Below, in pieces: positions 29,112 to 37,977 of a stretch of 64,000 nucleotides of DNA (the first letter of the stretch is position 1; every line of letters starts with the position of its first letter). The stretch is from Leeia oryzae DSM 17879 (lineage in GTDB: Bacteria; Pseudomonadota; Gammaproteobacteria; Burkholderiales; Leeiaceae): positions 310,001 through 374,000 of the forward strand of contig NZ_AQXU01000025.1 of NCBI RefSeq assembly GCF_000376945.1. Reading direction: 5' to 3'. Under the pieces are notes generated by a model. That model made no database searches. It saw nothing but the letters and a program-made list of their open reading frames with translations, and was not told the DNA's origin. A program made the translations under genes and the position numbers.

Positions 29112-29575
29112 CCTTTAAAACCGATCAGGTTGGCAATGTGCGCCCAGTGGGCGGGGTCTACCGGCGTAATCGACAAGCGGTTGCCGCGTTTCAGCACTTG
29201 CATGCCTTCGAGCACCGGGTCTTCCCGCATGGCTTGCAAGGGAAGAAACCGGGTTTTGGCGACCAGCAGCACGTCCACATTCAACCACCGCGGTTCTGCC
29301 GGAGTGGATTTCGGGTCAAAGTAATGGGAGCCGGCATCAAACTGGGTGGCATCCGGATAAGCAGTACTCGCCACCCGGACGACACCCGCCACACCTGGCT
29401 CGGCACAGCTGGAATGATAAAAGAGCACCAGATCGCCCTGCTGCATCTGGTCGCGCATGAAATTGCGGGCCTGGTAGTTGCGCACGCCAAACCAGGGCAC
29501 CGGTGTAGCCGGATCTGCCACCAGATGGTCAATCCCCACTTCATCCGGCTCAGACTTCATTAACCAGTATTTCAT
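29108..29575 (-). CDS. EVE domain-containing protein
   Basis: A 155-residue PUA-like EVE protein. EVE domains are related to YTH and ASCH readers and are thought to bind modified nucleic-acid bases. The start MKYWLMKSEPDE at ATG 29575 is the highly conserved family N-terminus. WFGVRNYQARNFMRD and GDLVLFYHSS form the aromatic pocket strands, and GNRLSITPVDPAHW closes the domain. It is fused by overlap to the flavodoxin-like gene. The role in this organism is not known. Confidence 0.93.
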   Translation of the reverse strand: MKYWLMKSEPDEVGIDHLVADPATPVPWFGVRNYQARNFMRDQMQQGDLVLFYHSSCAEPGVAGVVRVASTAYPDATQFDAGSHYFDPKSTPAEPRWLNVDVLLVAKTRFLPLQAMREDPVLEGMQVLKRGNRLSITPVDPAHWAHIANLIGFKG

Positions 29576-29717
29576 AGCGTGTCTCCCAAGCATTTCCAGA
29601 ATGGAATTGTTGCACCAAATGCAGGCAACTGCCAGCAAGGCTGATGGCCTGACCCGGCACCACCGCAAGGCAGCCGCTGCCTGCCTGCGGTTTTAGCGGC
29701 ATCGTCATTTCCCCTTG
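29550..29717 (-). CDS. Possible small ORF overlapping the EVE gene start
   Basis: An open frame of about 55 codons with candidate ATGs at 29717, 29705 and 29699. A GGGG element sits about eight bases before the ATG at 29699. The shortest form begins MPLKPQAGSG, and the frame ends 26 bases inside the EVE gene in another frame, a geometry that could couple translation. I do not recognise the peptide and it has no signal peptide. It may be chance; support is limited to the ribosome site and position. Confidence 0.22.
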   Translation of the reverse strand, partial: QGEMTMPLKPQAGSGCLAVVPGQAISLAGSCLHLVQQFHSGNAWETRYEILVNEV

Positions 29718-29773
29718 CATCCAGTTTGAGATAAGATTGCAGCTTTGATGAATCACTTACAGACGGATTACGG

Positions 29774-30415
29774 ATGAACCCGACTTACCCACACCCGATT
29801 CTAGCCCGTGAAGGCTGGCCTTTCATTGCAATCGCACTGGCGATTGCGGTGGTACTTTCTTATGCCGTGCCAGGCCTCTCTTTTGTCGGCTGGATCCTGT
29901 TTGTCTTTGTTGTCCAGTTTTTCCGTGACCCGGCACGTCCGGTGCCGCAAGCCGCCAATGCCATCATCAGCCCGGCAGATGGTCGCATTGTCAAGGTTGA
30001 AGAAGCGGATGACCCTTACCTCAACCGCCGCGCGCTGAAAATCAGCGTATTCATGAACGTGTTTAACGTGCATAGCAACAAAAGCCCGGTCGATGGCGAA
30101 ATTATCAACCGCTGGTACAACGCAGGTTCGTTCCTGAATGCGGCGCTGGACAAAGCATCGACAGAAAACGAACGCAATGCACTGCACATCAAGACCACTA
30201 GCGGCCACGATGTTACCTGTGTGCAGATTGCCGGCCTGGTGGCCCGCCGCATCCTGTGCTATGTCGAGCCCAAAATGAACCTGACCCGTGGCCAGCGCTA
30301 CGGGTTTATCCGGTTTGGCTCACGGGTGGATGTCTACCTGCCATTGTCCGCCAAGCCGCGCGTCAGCGTGGGCGACAAGGTCACTGGCGTCGCCACGATT
30401 CTGGCCGACCTGTAA
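29774..30415 (+). CDS. psd: Phosphatidylserine decarboxylase (short, PSD-II/archaeal-like type)
   Basis: Pyruvoyl enzyme converting phosphatidylserine to phosphatidylethanolamine. The self-cleavage site is G182-S183 in [12 protein letters not shown]183 would become the pyruvoyl group. H100 in [14 protein letters not shown] and the PADG motif at 67-70 are also conserved. An N-terminal membrane segment (about residues 15-50) anchors it. At 213 residues it belongs to the short subgroup rather than the 320-residue E. coli type. pssA follows, so the two successive steps from CDP-diacylglycerol are encoded together. Confidence 0.95.
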   Translation: MNPTYPHPILAREGWPFIAIALAIAVVLSYAVPGLSFVGWILFVFVVQFFRDPARPVPQAANAIISPADGRIVKVEEADDPYLNRRALKISVFMNVFNVHSNKSPVDGEIINRWYNAGSFLNAALDKASTENERNALHIKTTSGHDVTCVQIAGLVARRILCYVEPKMNLTRGQRYGFIRFGSRVDVYLPLSAKPRVSVGDKVTGVATILADL

Positions 30416-30450
30416 CCCGGCCCGACCGGTCAACCAGACTAGAGAACAAC

Positions 30451-31233
30451 ATGCCTGAACTAGAGCAAACCAAAACGCCATTTAACGAACGGATTCGCAA
30501 GCAGGGCATCTACCTGCTGCCCAATTCTTTCACGACGGCGGCCCTCTTTGGCGGGTTCTATGCCATTGTGCAGGCCATGAATGGCAAGTTTGACCATGCA
30601 GCAGTGGCCATCTTCATTTCGATGGTGCTCGATAGCCTGGATGGCCGGGTTGCCCGCCTGACGCATACCCAAAGTGACTTCGGCGCCGAGTATGACTCGC
30701 TGTCCGACATGGTTTCGTTCGGGGTGGCACCGGCACTGGTCATGTACCAGTGGGCATTGCAACCGTTGCACAAGATCGGCTGGATGGCGGCATTCATTTA
30801 TGCAGTCTGTGCCGCCTTGCGCCTGGCACGCTTCAATACGCAAATTGGTGTCGCCGACAAACGCTGGTTTACCGGCTTGCCCAGCCCTGCTGCGGCCGCG
30901 CTGGTAGCGGGTTCGGTGTGGATTTCCATCGATAACGGCTTCTCGCCTGCGCTTTACCCGGTCCTGCACTGGATTGCCCTGATTGTGACCCTGTTTGCCG
31001 GTTTGACCATGGTCACTAATGTTCGCTTCTGGAGCTTCAAGGAAGTGAACATGCGCCGCAGCGTGCCCTTCTTTGTGCTGCTGTTGCTGGTACTGCTGAT
31101 CCTGATCATTGCCTATGATGCGCCGATCGCGCTGTTTAGCCTGTTTGTCATCTACGGCTTGTCCGGCTATGTCATTGCCGCCTGGTTGTGGCTGAAAAAG
31201 GGCAAACAGCCTGCCCAGCCGCCAACAGAATAA
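30451..31233 (+). CDS. pssA: CDP-diacylglycerol--serine O-phosphatidyltransferase
   Basis: Membrane enzyme that makes phosphatidylserine from CDP-diacylglycerol and serine. The CDP-alcohol phosphatidyltransferase signature is complete: DSLDGRVARLTHTQSDFG followed by AEYDSLSD, with the metal-binding aspartates correctly spaced. Several membrane helices follow. 260 residues from the ATG at 30451, which has an AGAGAAC ribosome site; the open frame continues upstream into psd but that part is not coding in this frame. A terminator lies 30 bases downstream. Confidence 0.95.
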   Translation: MPELEQTKTPFNERIRKQGIYLLPNSFTTAALFGGFYAIVQAMNGKFDHAAVAIFISMVLDSLDGRVARLTHTQSDFGAEYDSLSDMVSFGVAPALVMYQWALQPLHKIGWMAAFIYAVCAALRLARFNTQIGVADKRWFTGLPSPAAAALVAGSVWISIDNGFSPALYPVLHWIALIVTLFAGLTMVTNVRFWSFKEVNMRRSVPFFVLLLLVLLILIIAYDAPIALFSLFVIYGLSGYVIAAWLWLKKGKQPAQPPTE

Positions 31234-31263
31234 ACCTTGCGCGTAGCAGCCAAGGCGTATCTC

Positions 31264-31291
31264 AGGGGCACCTCGGTGCCCCTGATTTTTT
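31264..31291 (+). terminator. Intrinsic terminator after pssA
   Basis: A perfect 9-bp stem (AGGGGCACC with GGTGCCCCT), two-base centre, followed by GATTTTTT. It closes the psd-pssA operon. Confidence 0.9.
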
Positions 31292-31408
31292 GGCACGCCA
31301 CACTGGCAAATTGATGCAGGCCAAGCCCTGCAACAATCGATTTGTCATGCCCGCATGATCGCGTTATCCTTCGGATTCTGATTTGCCCCTTTTGTTACCC
31401 AGGTTCAC

Positions 31409-32587
31409 ATGACAACCATATTGCCCATCGAACAAAAAGACCATGAAATGGCGGATGAACGCCAGCGGGTAGCCGCCCGCACCACCTGGATCAGTGTGGC
31501 CATCAATCTGGTACTCACAGTACTGCAAGTAGTGGTTGGCATCTTTTCCAAATCCCAGGCCCTGATTGCCGATGGTCTGCACTCTTTGTCTGATCTGGTC
31601 GCCGACTTTGTGGTGCTGTTTGCCAACCGCCACAGCCACCAGGCGCCGGATGAAGGCCACCATTATGGTCACGCCCGCTATGAAACGGTGGCCTCGCTCT
31701 GGCTGGGGGTCATTTTGCTGGTGGCCGGACTGGGCATGCTGCTGCGGGCGGGCGAACGCCTGACTTCGGGTTCTGCTGCCCCTACCGTGCACAGCATTGC
31801 TTTATGGGTGGCCTGCATCACCCTGTTTGCCAAAGAGGGTTTGTTCCGTTACATGCTGAAAGAAGCAGAGCGTGTTCGTTCTTCCATGCTGGTGGCCAAT
31901 GCCTGGCATGCCCGCTCTGATGCGGCATCGTCGCTGGTGGTTGCGCTGGGGATTGCCGGCAACTTGCTGGGCTACACGTTTCTGGATGCGCTGGCGGCCT
32001 CGCTGGTCGGGTTCATGGTGGCACGCATGGGCTGGAAGTTTGGCTGGGATGCCCTGCAAGACCTGAGTGATGCCGCACCGGATGCCGAAACGGTCACGGC
32101 CATTCGTCGCACGCTAGAAGGCACGGTAGGCGTGCAAGGCGTGCATGAACTACGTACCCGTAAAATGGGAGACATGGTGCTGGTGGACGCACACGTGCTG
32201 GTCAACCCGACCATCAGTGTGTCCGAAGGTCATTTCATTGCCGAGCAGGCCAGACGACTGGTATTGGCCAACCACCCGGTGCTGGATGTTCTGGTGCACG
32301 TAGACCCGGAAGATGACAACGACGCCAAGCGTAGCGCGATTCTGCCGGACAGGAACCATGTCAGGGCCAGTTTGCTGCCGCACCTGCCCGGGCAGACCTT
32401 GCGCGAAGAACAACTGGTCTTGCACTATCTGGACGGTCAGCTGGAGCTGGACCTGTTTCTGAACCCGGAAGACCTGCCAGACCCTGCTGAACTGGACCGT
32501 TTGAAAGCAGCGCTAGCCACCCTGGCCCATACCTCGGCGCATATCCGGGATATCCGCCTGCACCATTCGCTGCGCAAGCCGTCCTGA
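31409..32587 (+). CDS. Cation diffusion facilitator family transporter
   Basis: Proton-coupled divalent metal exporter of the CDF family. Six membrane segments occupy about residues 25-215, followed by a cytoplasmic dimerisation domain. The two transport-site motifs are GLHSLSD (HxxxD, TM2) and HARSD (HxxxD, TM5). HxxxD at both sites is the pattern of zinc-type CDFs, whereas FieF-like proteins have DxxxD in TM2; this suggests zinc, as an inference. At 392 residues it carries an extra C-terminal region of about 90 residues beyond the usual 300. An alternative ATG is at 31448. Confidence 0.9.
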   Translation: MTTILPIEQKDHEMADERQRVAARTTWISVAINLVLTVLQVVVGIFSKSQALIADGLHSLSDLVADFVVLFANRHSHQAPDEGHHYGHARYETVASLWLGVILLVAGLGMLLRAGERLTSGSAAPTVHSIALWVACITLFAKEGLFRYMLKEAERVRSSMLVANAWHARSDAASSLVVALGIAGNLLGYTFLDALAASLVGFMVARMGWKFGWDALQDLSDAAPDAETVTAIRRTLEGTVGVQGVHELRTRKMGDMVLVDAHVLVNPTISVSEGHFIAEQARRLVLANHPVLDVLVHVDPEDDNDAKRSAILPDRNHVRASLLPHLPGQTLREEQLVLHYLDGQLELDLFLNPEDLPDPAELDRLKAALATLAHTSAHIRDIRLHHSLRKPS

Positions 32588-32615
32588 TGCCATGTAACCG
32601 CCAAGGATTTCCCCC

Positions 32616-33236
32616 ATGCCCCAATTTGAACTGTTCTTGCTGAGCTCCATTGCCCTGACCCTGGCTCCGGGGCCGGACAATATTTATGTGCTGACCCGTG
32701 GCATCAGCCAGGGAAAAAGTGCTGCTGTTTCGGCGGCGCTGGGCTTTGCCAGTGGCTGCCTATGGCACACGCTGCTGGCGGCGCTGGGGTTTGCGGCATT
32801 AATTCGCCAATCCGAACTGGCGTTTAATCTGCTGAAATATGCCGGTGCAGCGTATCTGTTTTACATTGGCATCAAGGCATTGACCGGGAAAAGCAACCTG
32901 CAGCTGGATACCCGGCAAGACAACAAGACACTGTGGCTCATCTACCGCCAGAGCATCATCGCCAACATGCTCAACCCGAAAGTCACGTTGTTCTTTATCG
33001 CCTTCTTGCCGCAGTTCATCGACATGCAGGCTGGGCACTTGGCGACACAAATGCTGCTGCTCGGCTTGTTATTCATGGTGCAAACCGCCATTATTTTTGG
33101 ATCGATCGGACTGTGTTCTGGCTGGGTCGGCGCATGGCTGAAAGCCAAACCCGGCGTTGCCAGCAAGCTGGATACGCTGGCCGGACTGACGTTTATCGGC
33201 CTGGGTGTGCGGGTAGCGCTTCAAAGCCAGAAATGA
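32616..33236 (+). CDS. LysE/RhtB family amino-acid exporter
   Basis: Small inner-membrane exporter, probably of an amino acid or related solute. The family mark LTLAPGPDNIYVLTRGISQGK is at residues 14-34, and about six hydrophobic segments fill the 206 residues; NPKVTLFFIAFLPQF is also typical. AAGGA lies eight bases upstream of the ATG. Substrate cannot be predicted. It follows the cation efflux gene by 28 bases on the same strand and converges on the orphan binding protein. Confidence 0.92.
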   Translation: MPQFELFLLSSIALTLAPGPDNIYVLTRGISQGKSAAVSAALGFASGCLWHTLLAALGFAALIRQSELAFNLLKYAGAAYLFYIGIKALTGKSNLQLDTRQDNKTLWLIYRQSIIANMLNPKVTLFFIAFLPQFIDMQAGHLATQMLLLGLLFMVQTAIIFGSIGLCSGWVGAWLKAKPGVASKLDTLAGLTFIGLGVRVALQSQK

Positions 33237-33245
33237 GCAGCGTGT

Positions 33246-34124
33246 TTAGCGGATGCGGGGCTGATGCCACCACCAGTTGGTGTCAGGCAAGGGGTTACCT
33301 GGGGGCAGGACCGGATTGATCAGGAAAATGATCTGCCGTGGATGCGCCTTGAGAGCGGCAATTTCTGTTGCATAATAGCGTGCAAACAGACGGTGAAATG
33401 AGCCATCGGCCAGTGCGCGCTTCAGCCCGGTCTCAATCCGGCTGGCCAGTTGAGGATGATGCTTGTTGACCCAGAAGTAGATAGGAAACGGGAAATACAG
33501 CGCCTTGCTTTGCTCTAGCACCAACTGAGGATACTGGGCCTTGCGCTGCGCCAGCTCGATCTGCGCCTCGCTCAACCCCCGCGGAAAAGCATCAAACCGC
33601 TTGGCCGTCAGCATGGCAAAAAGGGTTTCATACCCTAAGGAAACTTCGGTATTCAGGCCATTGGCCCGCATGATGGGTACGTCGGCCCATTGTGCATTCA
33701 AGCCAAATGTCAGTTTCAGAAAAGACGCGGCATCCATGCCCTTGATCCGCTGCTGGTCAGCCGCACGGATGATCAGTACCCGGAAGCCGACAATCCCGCG
33801 CGAAATATCAATCCTGACCGGCAGCATCTCATTCTCGCGTTCCTGATTCGTCCCCAGCGCGAGGACATCAATAGCGCCCGTCTGCAGCAAGGACACAGCC
33901 CTTTTCTGGGAGGCATCATCCTGATAAGGCAACAGCGTCGTCGGACCGCCTTCCGGTGTATGTTTTAACGCCAGCGCCAGCAATTGCCAGCGATATTCAT
34001 AGATGGGGCCCACGGGGTAATAATGTAGTGAGTCGCCCAGCGCCTGCAGCCCCACAAACAGCAGAATACACAGGCTGCCCAATAGGGGAGCCAACCGATA
34101 GCGATGCGGATCAACGGTCTGCAT
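33246..34124 (-). CDS. Orphan periplasmic solute-binding-like protein
   Basis: A 292-residue protein with an N-terminal hydrophobic export or anchor segment (LAPLLGSLCILLFVGLQALG) and a periplasmic-binding-protein-like fold. Recognisable features are short: LQTGAIDVLALG and LGYETLFAMLTAKRFDAFPRG resemble the lobe segments of amino-acid-type binding proteins, and residues 215-260 resemble the C-terminal lobe. The ATG at 34124 has AGGGG five bases upstream. No permease or ATPase is adjacent. It lies 104 bases beyond cobQ on the same strand but has no recognised cobalamin link. It could instead be a sensor-type domain protein. Confidence 0.6.
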   Translation of the reverse strand: MQTVDPHRYRLAPLLGSLCILLFVGLQALGDSLHYYPVGPIYEYRWQLLALALKHTPEGGPTTLLPYQDDASQKRAVSLLQTGAIDVLALGTNQERENEMLPVRIDISRGIVGFRVLIIRAADQQRIKGMDAASFLKLTFGLNAQWADVPIMRANGLNTEVSLGYETLFAMLTAKRFDAFPRGLSEAQIELAQRKAQYPQLVLEQSKALYFPFPIYFWVNKHHPQLASRIETGLKRALADGSFHRLFARYYATEIAALKAHPRQIIFLINPVLPPGNPLPDTNWWWHQPRIR

Positions 34125-34228
34125 ATGGCCCCTGTCTGCCAAGCATGTCAGCAATTCATGAAAACCGGCGAAAGTCACCAGACCCCGCCATCTCACAACA
34201 ACCCGTCCGGGGGATTATCCTTTTTCCA

Positions 34229-35695
34229 TCATAGACCATGATCCAGCCGGATCAAAGCCGCCCGCCCGGCAGTCGTGAGTGACTCCGCCAGCGCCGTCGC
34301 CAGCCGGTCCAGTGACTGGTCCAAAGCATTGGCAGTAGATACGGCTGGCTGTACCTCGCACCCGGCCCATGCCAGCAGGGCAGCAACCACGTCAGGTGTA
34401 TCAAACAGGCCGTGCAGGTAACACCCCATGATGTGCCCGTCCTGGCTCAAGGCACCGTCCAGGAGCTTGTCCGGCCCCAGCGTCAGCATGGATGTGACAG
34501 GGCCATGGTAATGCGTTTGCCCGTGATGGATCTCGTAACCGTGCACCGGGACAGAATGGCCGCTGAGTTGCATGTAGCCCTGGGTCTGTTTGAGCGTTTT
34601 GTCTGGCGCCAGGGTCGTTTGCAATGGCAGATACCCCAGTCCCTCACTCTCGCCCGCCTCGCCTTCCACTCCGTCTGGGTCTGCAATGCGAGTGCCCAGC
34701 ATCTGGTAGCCGCCACAAATGCCGATCAACTTGCCGCCGTAGCGCAGATGCTTCTGGATAGCGATATCCCAGCCCTGTTGCCGCAGCCAGGCCAGATCGC
34801 TGCGGGTGTTCTTGCTGCCGGGCAGAATCAGCAGGTCGGCAGGGGGTAAGGCCTGCCCCGGGTGCGCAAACACCAGATCGACCCCGGGCTGCCGTCGCAA
34901 GGGGTCAAAATCGCTGTGATTGGAAATGTGCGGCAAGGTAACCACCACCACCTTGAACGCACCGTTGCCGGATGAGGCTTTCGGCAGGGCATCTTCAGCG
35001 GCAATGTCCAGATCCATCAGGTAAGGTACCACGGCCAGCACCGGTTTGCCGGTCTGTGCTTCCAGCCAGTCGATACCGGGTTGCAGCAGGCTGATATCGC
35101 CACGGAAGCGATTGATGATAAACCCTTCGATGCGTGCCTGTTCGTTGGCCGATAAACAGGCCAAGGTGCCGACAAAGTGGGCAAACACGCCGCCCCGATC
35201 GATATCGGCGACCAGCCACACCGGGCAGTCCGCCTCTTCGGCAAAGCCCATGTTGGCAATGTCCCCTTCCCGCAGATTCACCTCTGCCGGGCTGCCCGCC
35301 CCTTCTACTACCACCCAGTCGTATTGGCTGGCCAATCGTTGCCATGACATAAACACCGCCGCTTTGGCCTGGCGCTTGTAGGCATGATAATCCACCGCAT
35401 GCAGATTGCCGATGGATTTACCGTGGATGATGACCTGGGCCATGCAGTCGCTGCTGGGTTTTAACAGGACGGGATTATGGTCGGTATGTGCCGGGATCCG
35501 GCAAGCAGCCGCCTGCACCGCTTGCGCGCGGCCAATTTCACCACCGTCTGCAGTGACAGCGCTATTGAGCGCCATATTCTGGGGCTTGAAGGGGGCGACA
35601 CGCCGTCCCCGACGGGCCAGCAACCGGCACAGCGCAGCCACCATGGTGGTTTTGCCAGCATCCGAGGTGCAGCCCTGAATCATTAACGTAGGCAT
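34229..35695 (-). CDS. cobQ: Cobyric acid synthase
   Basis: ATP- and glutamine-dependent amidation of adenosylcobyrinic acid a,c-diamide to adenosylcobyric acid. The N-terminal synthetase domain begins with a P-loop in [15 protein letters not shown], and the class I amidotransferase domain holds the nucleophile cysteine in [11 protein letters not shown] and the histidine in YLHGLFD. The length of 488 residues is normal. It is the last gene of the cobalamin operon, 13 bases after cobC. Its substrate must be supplied by a corrin pathway or by salvage, since no corrin-ring genes are in the window. Confidence 0.95.
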   Translation of the reverse strand: MPTLMIQGCTSDAGKTTMVAALCRLLARRGRRVAPFKPQNMALNSAVTADGGEIGRAQAVQAAACRIPAHTDHNPVLLKPSSDCMAQVIIHGKSIGNLHAVDYHAYKRQAKAAVFMSWQRLASQYDWVVVEGAGSPAEVNLREGDIANMGFAEEADCPVWLVADIDRGGVFAHFVGTLACLSANEQARIEGFIINRFRGDISLLQPGIDWLEAQTGKPVLAVVPYLMDLDIAAEDALPKASSGNGAFKVVVVTLPHISNHSDFDPLRRQPGVDLVFAHPGQALPPADLLILPGSKNTRSDLAWLRQQGWDIAIQKHLRYGGKLIGICGGYQMLGTRIADPDGVEGEAGESEGLGYLPLQTTLAPDKTLKQTQGYMQLSGHSVPVHGYEIHHGQTHYHGPVTSMLTLGPDKLLDGALSQDGHIMGCYLHGLFDTPDVVAALLAWAGCEVQPAVSTANALDQSLDRLATALAESLTTAGRAALIRLDHGL

Positions 35696-35708
35696 GGTAA
35701 TTGATACT

Positions 35709-36233
35709 TCAATAGTCGATCAGATACGGGACCATATGGTCGATACGGGCTTGCCAGCGGTCATGGGCAGGGATGATACCCGCATCACTCAAGGCCATGC
35801 GGATAACCCCGGCATGGGTCACGATGACTTGCGGTCTGGCCAGCCGCTCCGATTGCAACCCATCCACAAAGGTTTGCCAGCGGGTTTGCAACTGCGAGGC
35901 AGATTCCCCTCCCCCGGGGCAAAAATGCCAGATGTCCTGCGCCCACGCGTCCAGCTCGGCACGCGGAACCTCGTCCCAGGGCATGCCCTCCCAAACTCCA
36001 AAGTCCAGCTCCTGCAAACAGGTACTGGTAAGATAGACCGGAGACAGCTGTGCGGCCAGTTGCTGGCACCGCTGGGCCGGGCTGCTCCAGACATCGTATG
36101 CCTCCGGCAGCGCAGCATGTAGCGCTGGCAAGGCGGTCTGCATGCCGGGCAGATCAGGGGCGATATCCAGCCGGCCATAACAGCGTCGGTCACCTTCCGG
36201 GCAAGGCGAATGGCGCAGCAGAATCACCTGCAC
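35709..36233 (-). CDS. cobC: Alpha-ribazole phosphatase-type histidine phosphatase
   Basis: Histidine-phosphatase superfamily protein, here most likely CobC, which dephosphorylates alpha-ribazole 5'-phosphate or cobalamin 5'-phosphate. The RHG-type motif is [10 protein letters not shown] with the catalytic histidine near residue 8, followed by [10 protein letters not shown] (typical of CobC) and the second histidine in [12 protein letters not shown] use the GTG at 36233; another GTG at 36227 would give a GTGA overlap with btuD. Either way the protein is about 174 residues. Context inside the cobalamin operon supports the assignment. Confidence 0.85.
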   Translation of the reverse strand: MQVILLRHSPCPEGDRRCYGRLDIAPDLPGMQTALPALHAALPEAYDVWSSPAQRCQQLAAQLSPVYLTSTCLQELDFGVWEGMPWDEVPRAELDAWAQDIWHFCPGGGESASQLQTRWQTFVDGLQSERLARPQVIVTHAGVIRMALSDAGIIPAHDRWQARIDHMVPYLIDY

Positions 36234-36994
36234 GGCAAAAACCACGGCATACCGTGCCGGTCCAGCGCCTCTACCGGGCAATGATACAGCTGGCTCAGGT
36301 TGTCTGCCGTTAGTTGCGCCGCAACCGTACCGGCTTGCCAGCGGCCATCGCCAAACAGCATCAATACATGGCTGGCAAACGCCCATGCATGGTTTGGATC
36401 ATGACTGACCACCACCATACCTTTACCCGCTTCGGCCAGTTGCTGCAGTTGCTGCAACCCGGCCTGCTGGTGGCGGATATCCAGCTGCGACAGCGGCTCG
36501 TCCAGCAGCAGCCAGTCGGTTTGCTGGGCCATCACCGCGGCCAGACTGGCCCTGCGCCGCTCGCCGCCAGACAGGGTGGCCAGATCGTGCGCAGCCAGAT
36601 GCGCAATGTCCAGACGCGCCAGCATGTCTAAGGCGATGCGCCGGTCCGTGTCGCTCTCCCACGACCAGCGCGGGATATAAGGATGACGCCCAGTGAGGGA
36701 TTTTTCCATCACCGTCATCGGGAAGGGGTGCTCATCCTGCTGTGACAACCATGCCAACTGCGTGGCGCGCTGCCCAGAAGGAAGCCGAGCAATATCGGTA
36801 CCGCCTAACGTGACAGCACCCGCAGATGGCGGCATCCATCCGGCCAGTACCGACAGCAGGGTACTCTTGCCGCAGCCATTTTCTCCTAGTACCAGCCAGC
36901 GCTCGCCCGGCTGCAAGGTCAGGGACAGGTCGCGGCACAAGGTTCGATCGCCCTGCTGCAGCACGACCCCGTGCAACTGGATCGCCGCGCTCAT
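36224..36994 (-). CDS. btuD: Cobalamin ABC transporter, ATP-binding protein
   Basis: ATPase of the vitamin B12 importer BtuCDF. Walker A is GENGCGKST, the signature is LSGGERRRASLA, Walker B is WLLLDEP, and the switch histidine is in VVVSHDPNHAW. 256 residues from the ATG at 36994, which overlaps the btuC stop (ATGA). The FecCD-type transporter could also carry iron chelates, but the B12 operon context makes corrinoids the likely substrate. Confidence 0.9.
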   Translation of the reverse strand: MSAAIQLHGVVLQQGDRTLCRDLSLTLQPGERWLVLGENGCGKSTLLSVLAGWMPPSAGAVTLGGTDIARLPSGQRATQLAWLSQQDEHPFPMTVMEKSLTGRHPYIPRWSWESDTDRRIALDMLARLDIAHLAAHDLATLSGGERRRASLAAVMAQQTDWLLLDEPLSQLDIRHQQAGLQQLQQLAEAGKGMVVVSHDPNHAWAFASHVLMLFGDGRWQAGTVAAQLTADNLSQLYHCPVEALDRHGMPWFLPCR

Positions 36995-37977
36995 GTCATC
37001 CCCCGTTGCCGTAACAGCCACAGGAACACAGGCACCCCGACCAGTGCGGTAATCACCCCGACCGGAATTTGCTGCGGAGCCAGCACCATGCGCCCCACCA
37101 TATCGGCCAGCACCAGCACGATACCGCCCCCCAGCGCACTGGCAGGCAATAACAGACGCAAATCAGTCCCCAGCATCAACCGCAGGGCATGGGGCACAAT
37201 CAGGCCGACAAAACCGATCATGCCCGCCGTTGTCACGGCCAGCGCCGTTGCTATGGCAACGAGCACATATAACCCCGTCCGCAGACGGCGAATCGGCAGC
37301 CCCAGCGCATGTGCGGGTTGCACACCGTGGCCCAGCAGGTTCAAATCCCGGGCAAACGGCCAGATCAGTGCCAGCAATACACCCAGTCCGGCCAGTGGCC
37401 AAGCGCCATCGGCACCCGACAAATCCCCCAGCAGCCAAAACACCATGCCGCGCAGCAAACCGTCCGGCGCCAGACTGAGCAACAGGGCATTCAGGGCCAC
37501 ACAAAACGAAGACACGGCCACGCCGGTCAGCAGCAGCCGGGTCTGGGCTGCAGACCGGTCATAACCGGCAAACAGAAACACCAGCAAAATGCTGGCAAAA
37601 GCCCCCACCCCTGCAGAGACCGAGACAATCACCGCACCGGCACCCAGCAGCATGGCCAGCAAAGCCCCCACTCCAGCCGCCCCGGCTGTCCCCAGCACGT
37701 AAGGGTCTGCCTTGGGGTTTCTCAGCAAAACCTGCTGCACCGTTCCGGCCAGTGCCAGCAAACCACCGACTGCCAGCGCAGCCAAGGTTCTTGGCAAGCG
37801 CAGTTGCAGGATGACATCCTTCGCCAACTGCTGGTCAGCGCCGGCTTGCCACCACTGCCAGGGACGATAGGTGGTGCTGCCAACGCACACACTCAGCAAT
37901 GCCATGCACAGCCACAGCGTCGCCAGGGCAAGGAGGACAACCAGCATGCGCCGCAGGGTCAGATGCGTGGCTACCAT
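36991..37977 (-). CDS. btuC: Cobalamin ABC transporter, permease (FecCD family)
   Basis: Inner-membrane permease of a FecCD-type importer. 328 residues with about ten hydrophobic segments. Typical motifs are LRLPRTLAALAVGGLLALAGTVQQVLLRNP with DPYVLGTAGAAGVGALLA, and GFVGLIVPHALRLMLGTD near the C-terminus, which contacts the ATPase. The ATG at 37977 overlaps btuF by seven bases; the longer upstream frame lies inside btuF and is not likely coding. Assigned to B12 by its neighbours. Confidence 0.9.
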   Translation of the reverse strand: MVATHLTLRRMLVVLLALATLWLCMALLSVCVGSTTYRPWQWWQAGADQQLAKDVILQLRLPRTLAALAVGGLLALAGTVQQVLLRNPKADPYVLGTAGAAGVGALLAMLLGAGAVIVSVSAGVGAFASILLVFLFAGYDRSAAQTRLLLTGVAVSSFCVALNALLLSLAPDGLLRGMVFWLLGDLSGADGAWPLAGLGVLLALIWPFARDLNLLGHGVQPAHALGLPIRRLRTGLYVLVAIATALAVTTAGMIGFVGLIVPHALRLMLGTDLRLLLPASALGGGIVLVLADMVGRMVLAPQQIPVGVITALVGVPVFLWLLRQRGMT

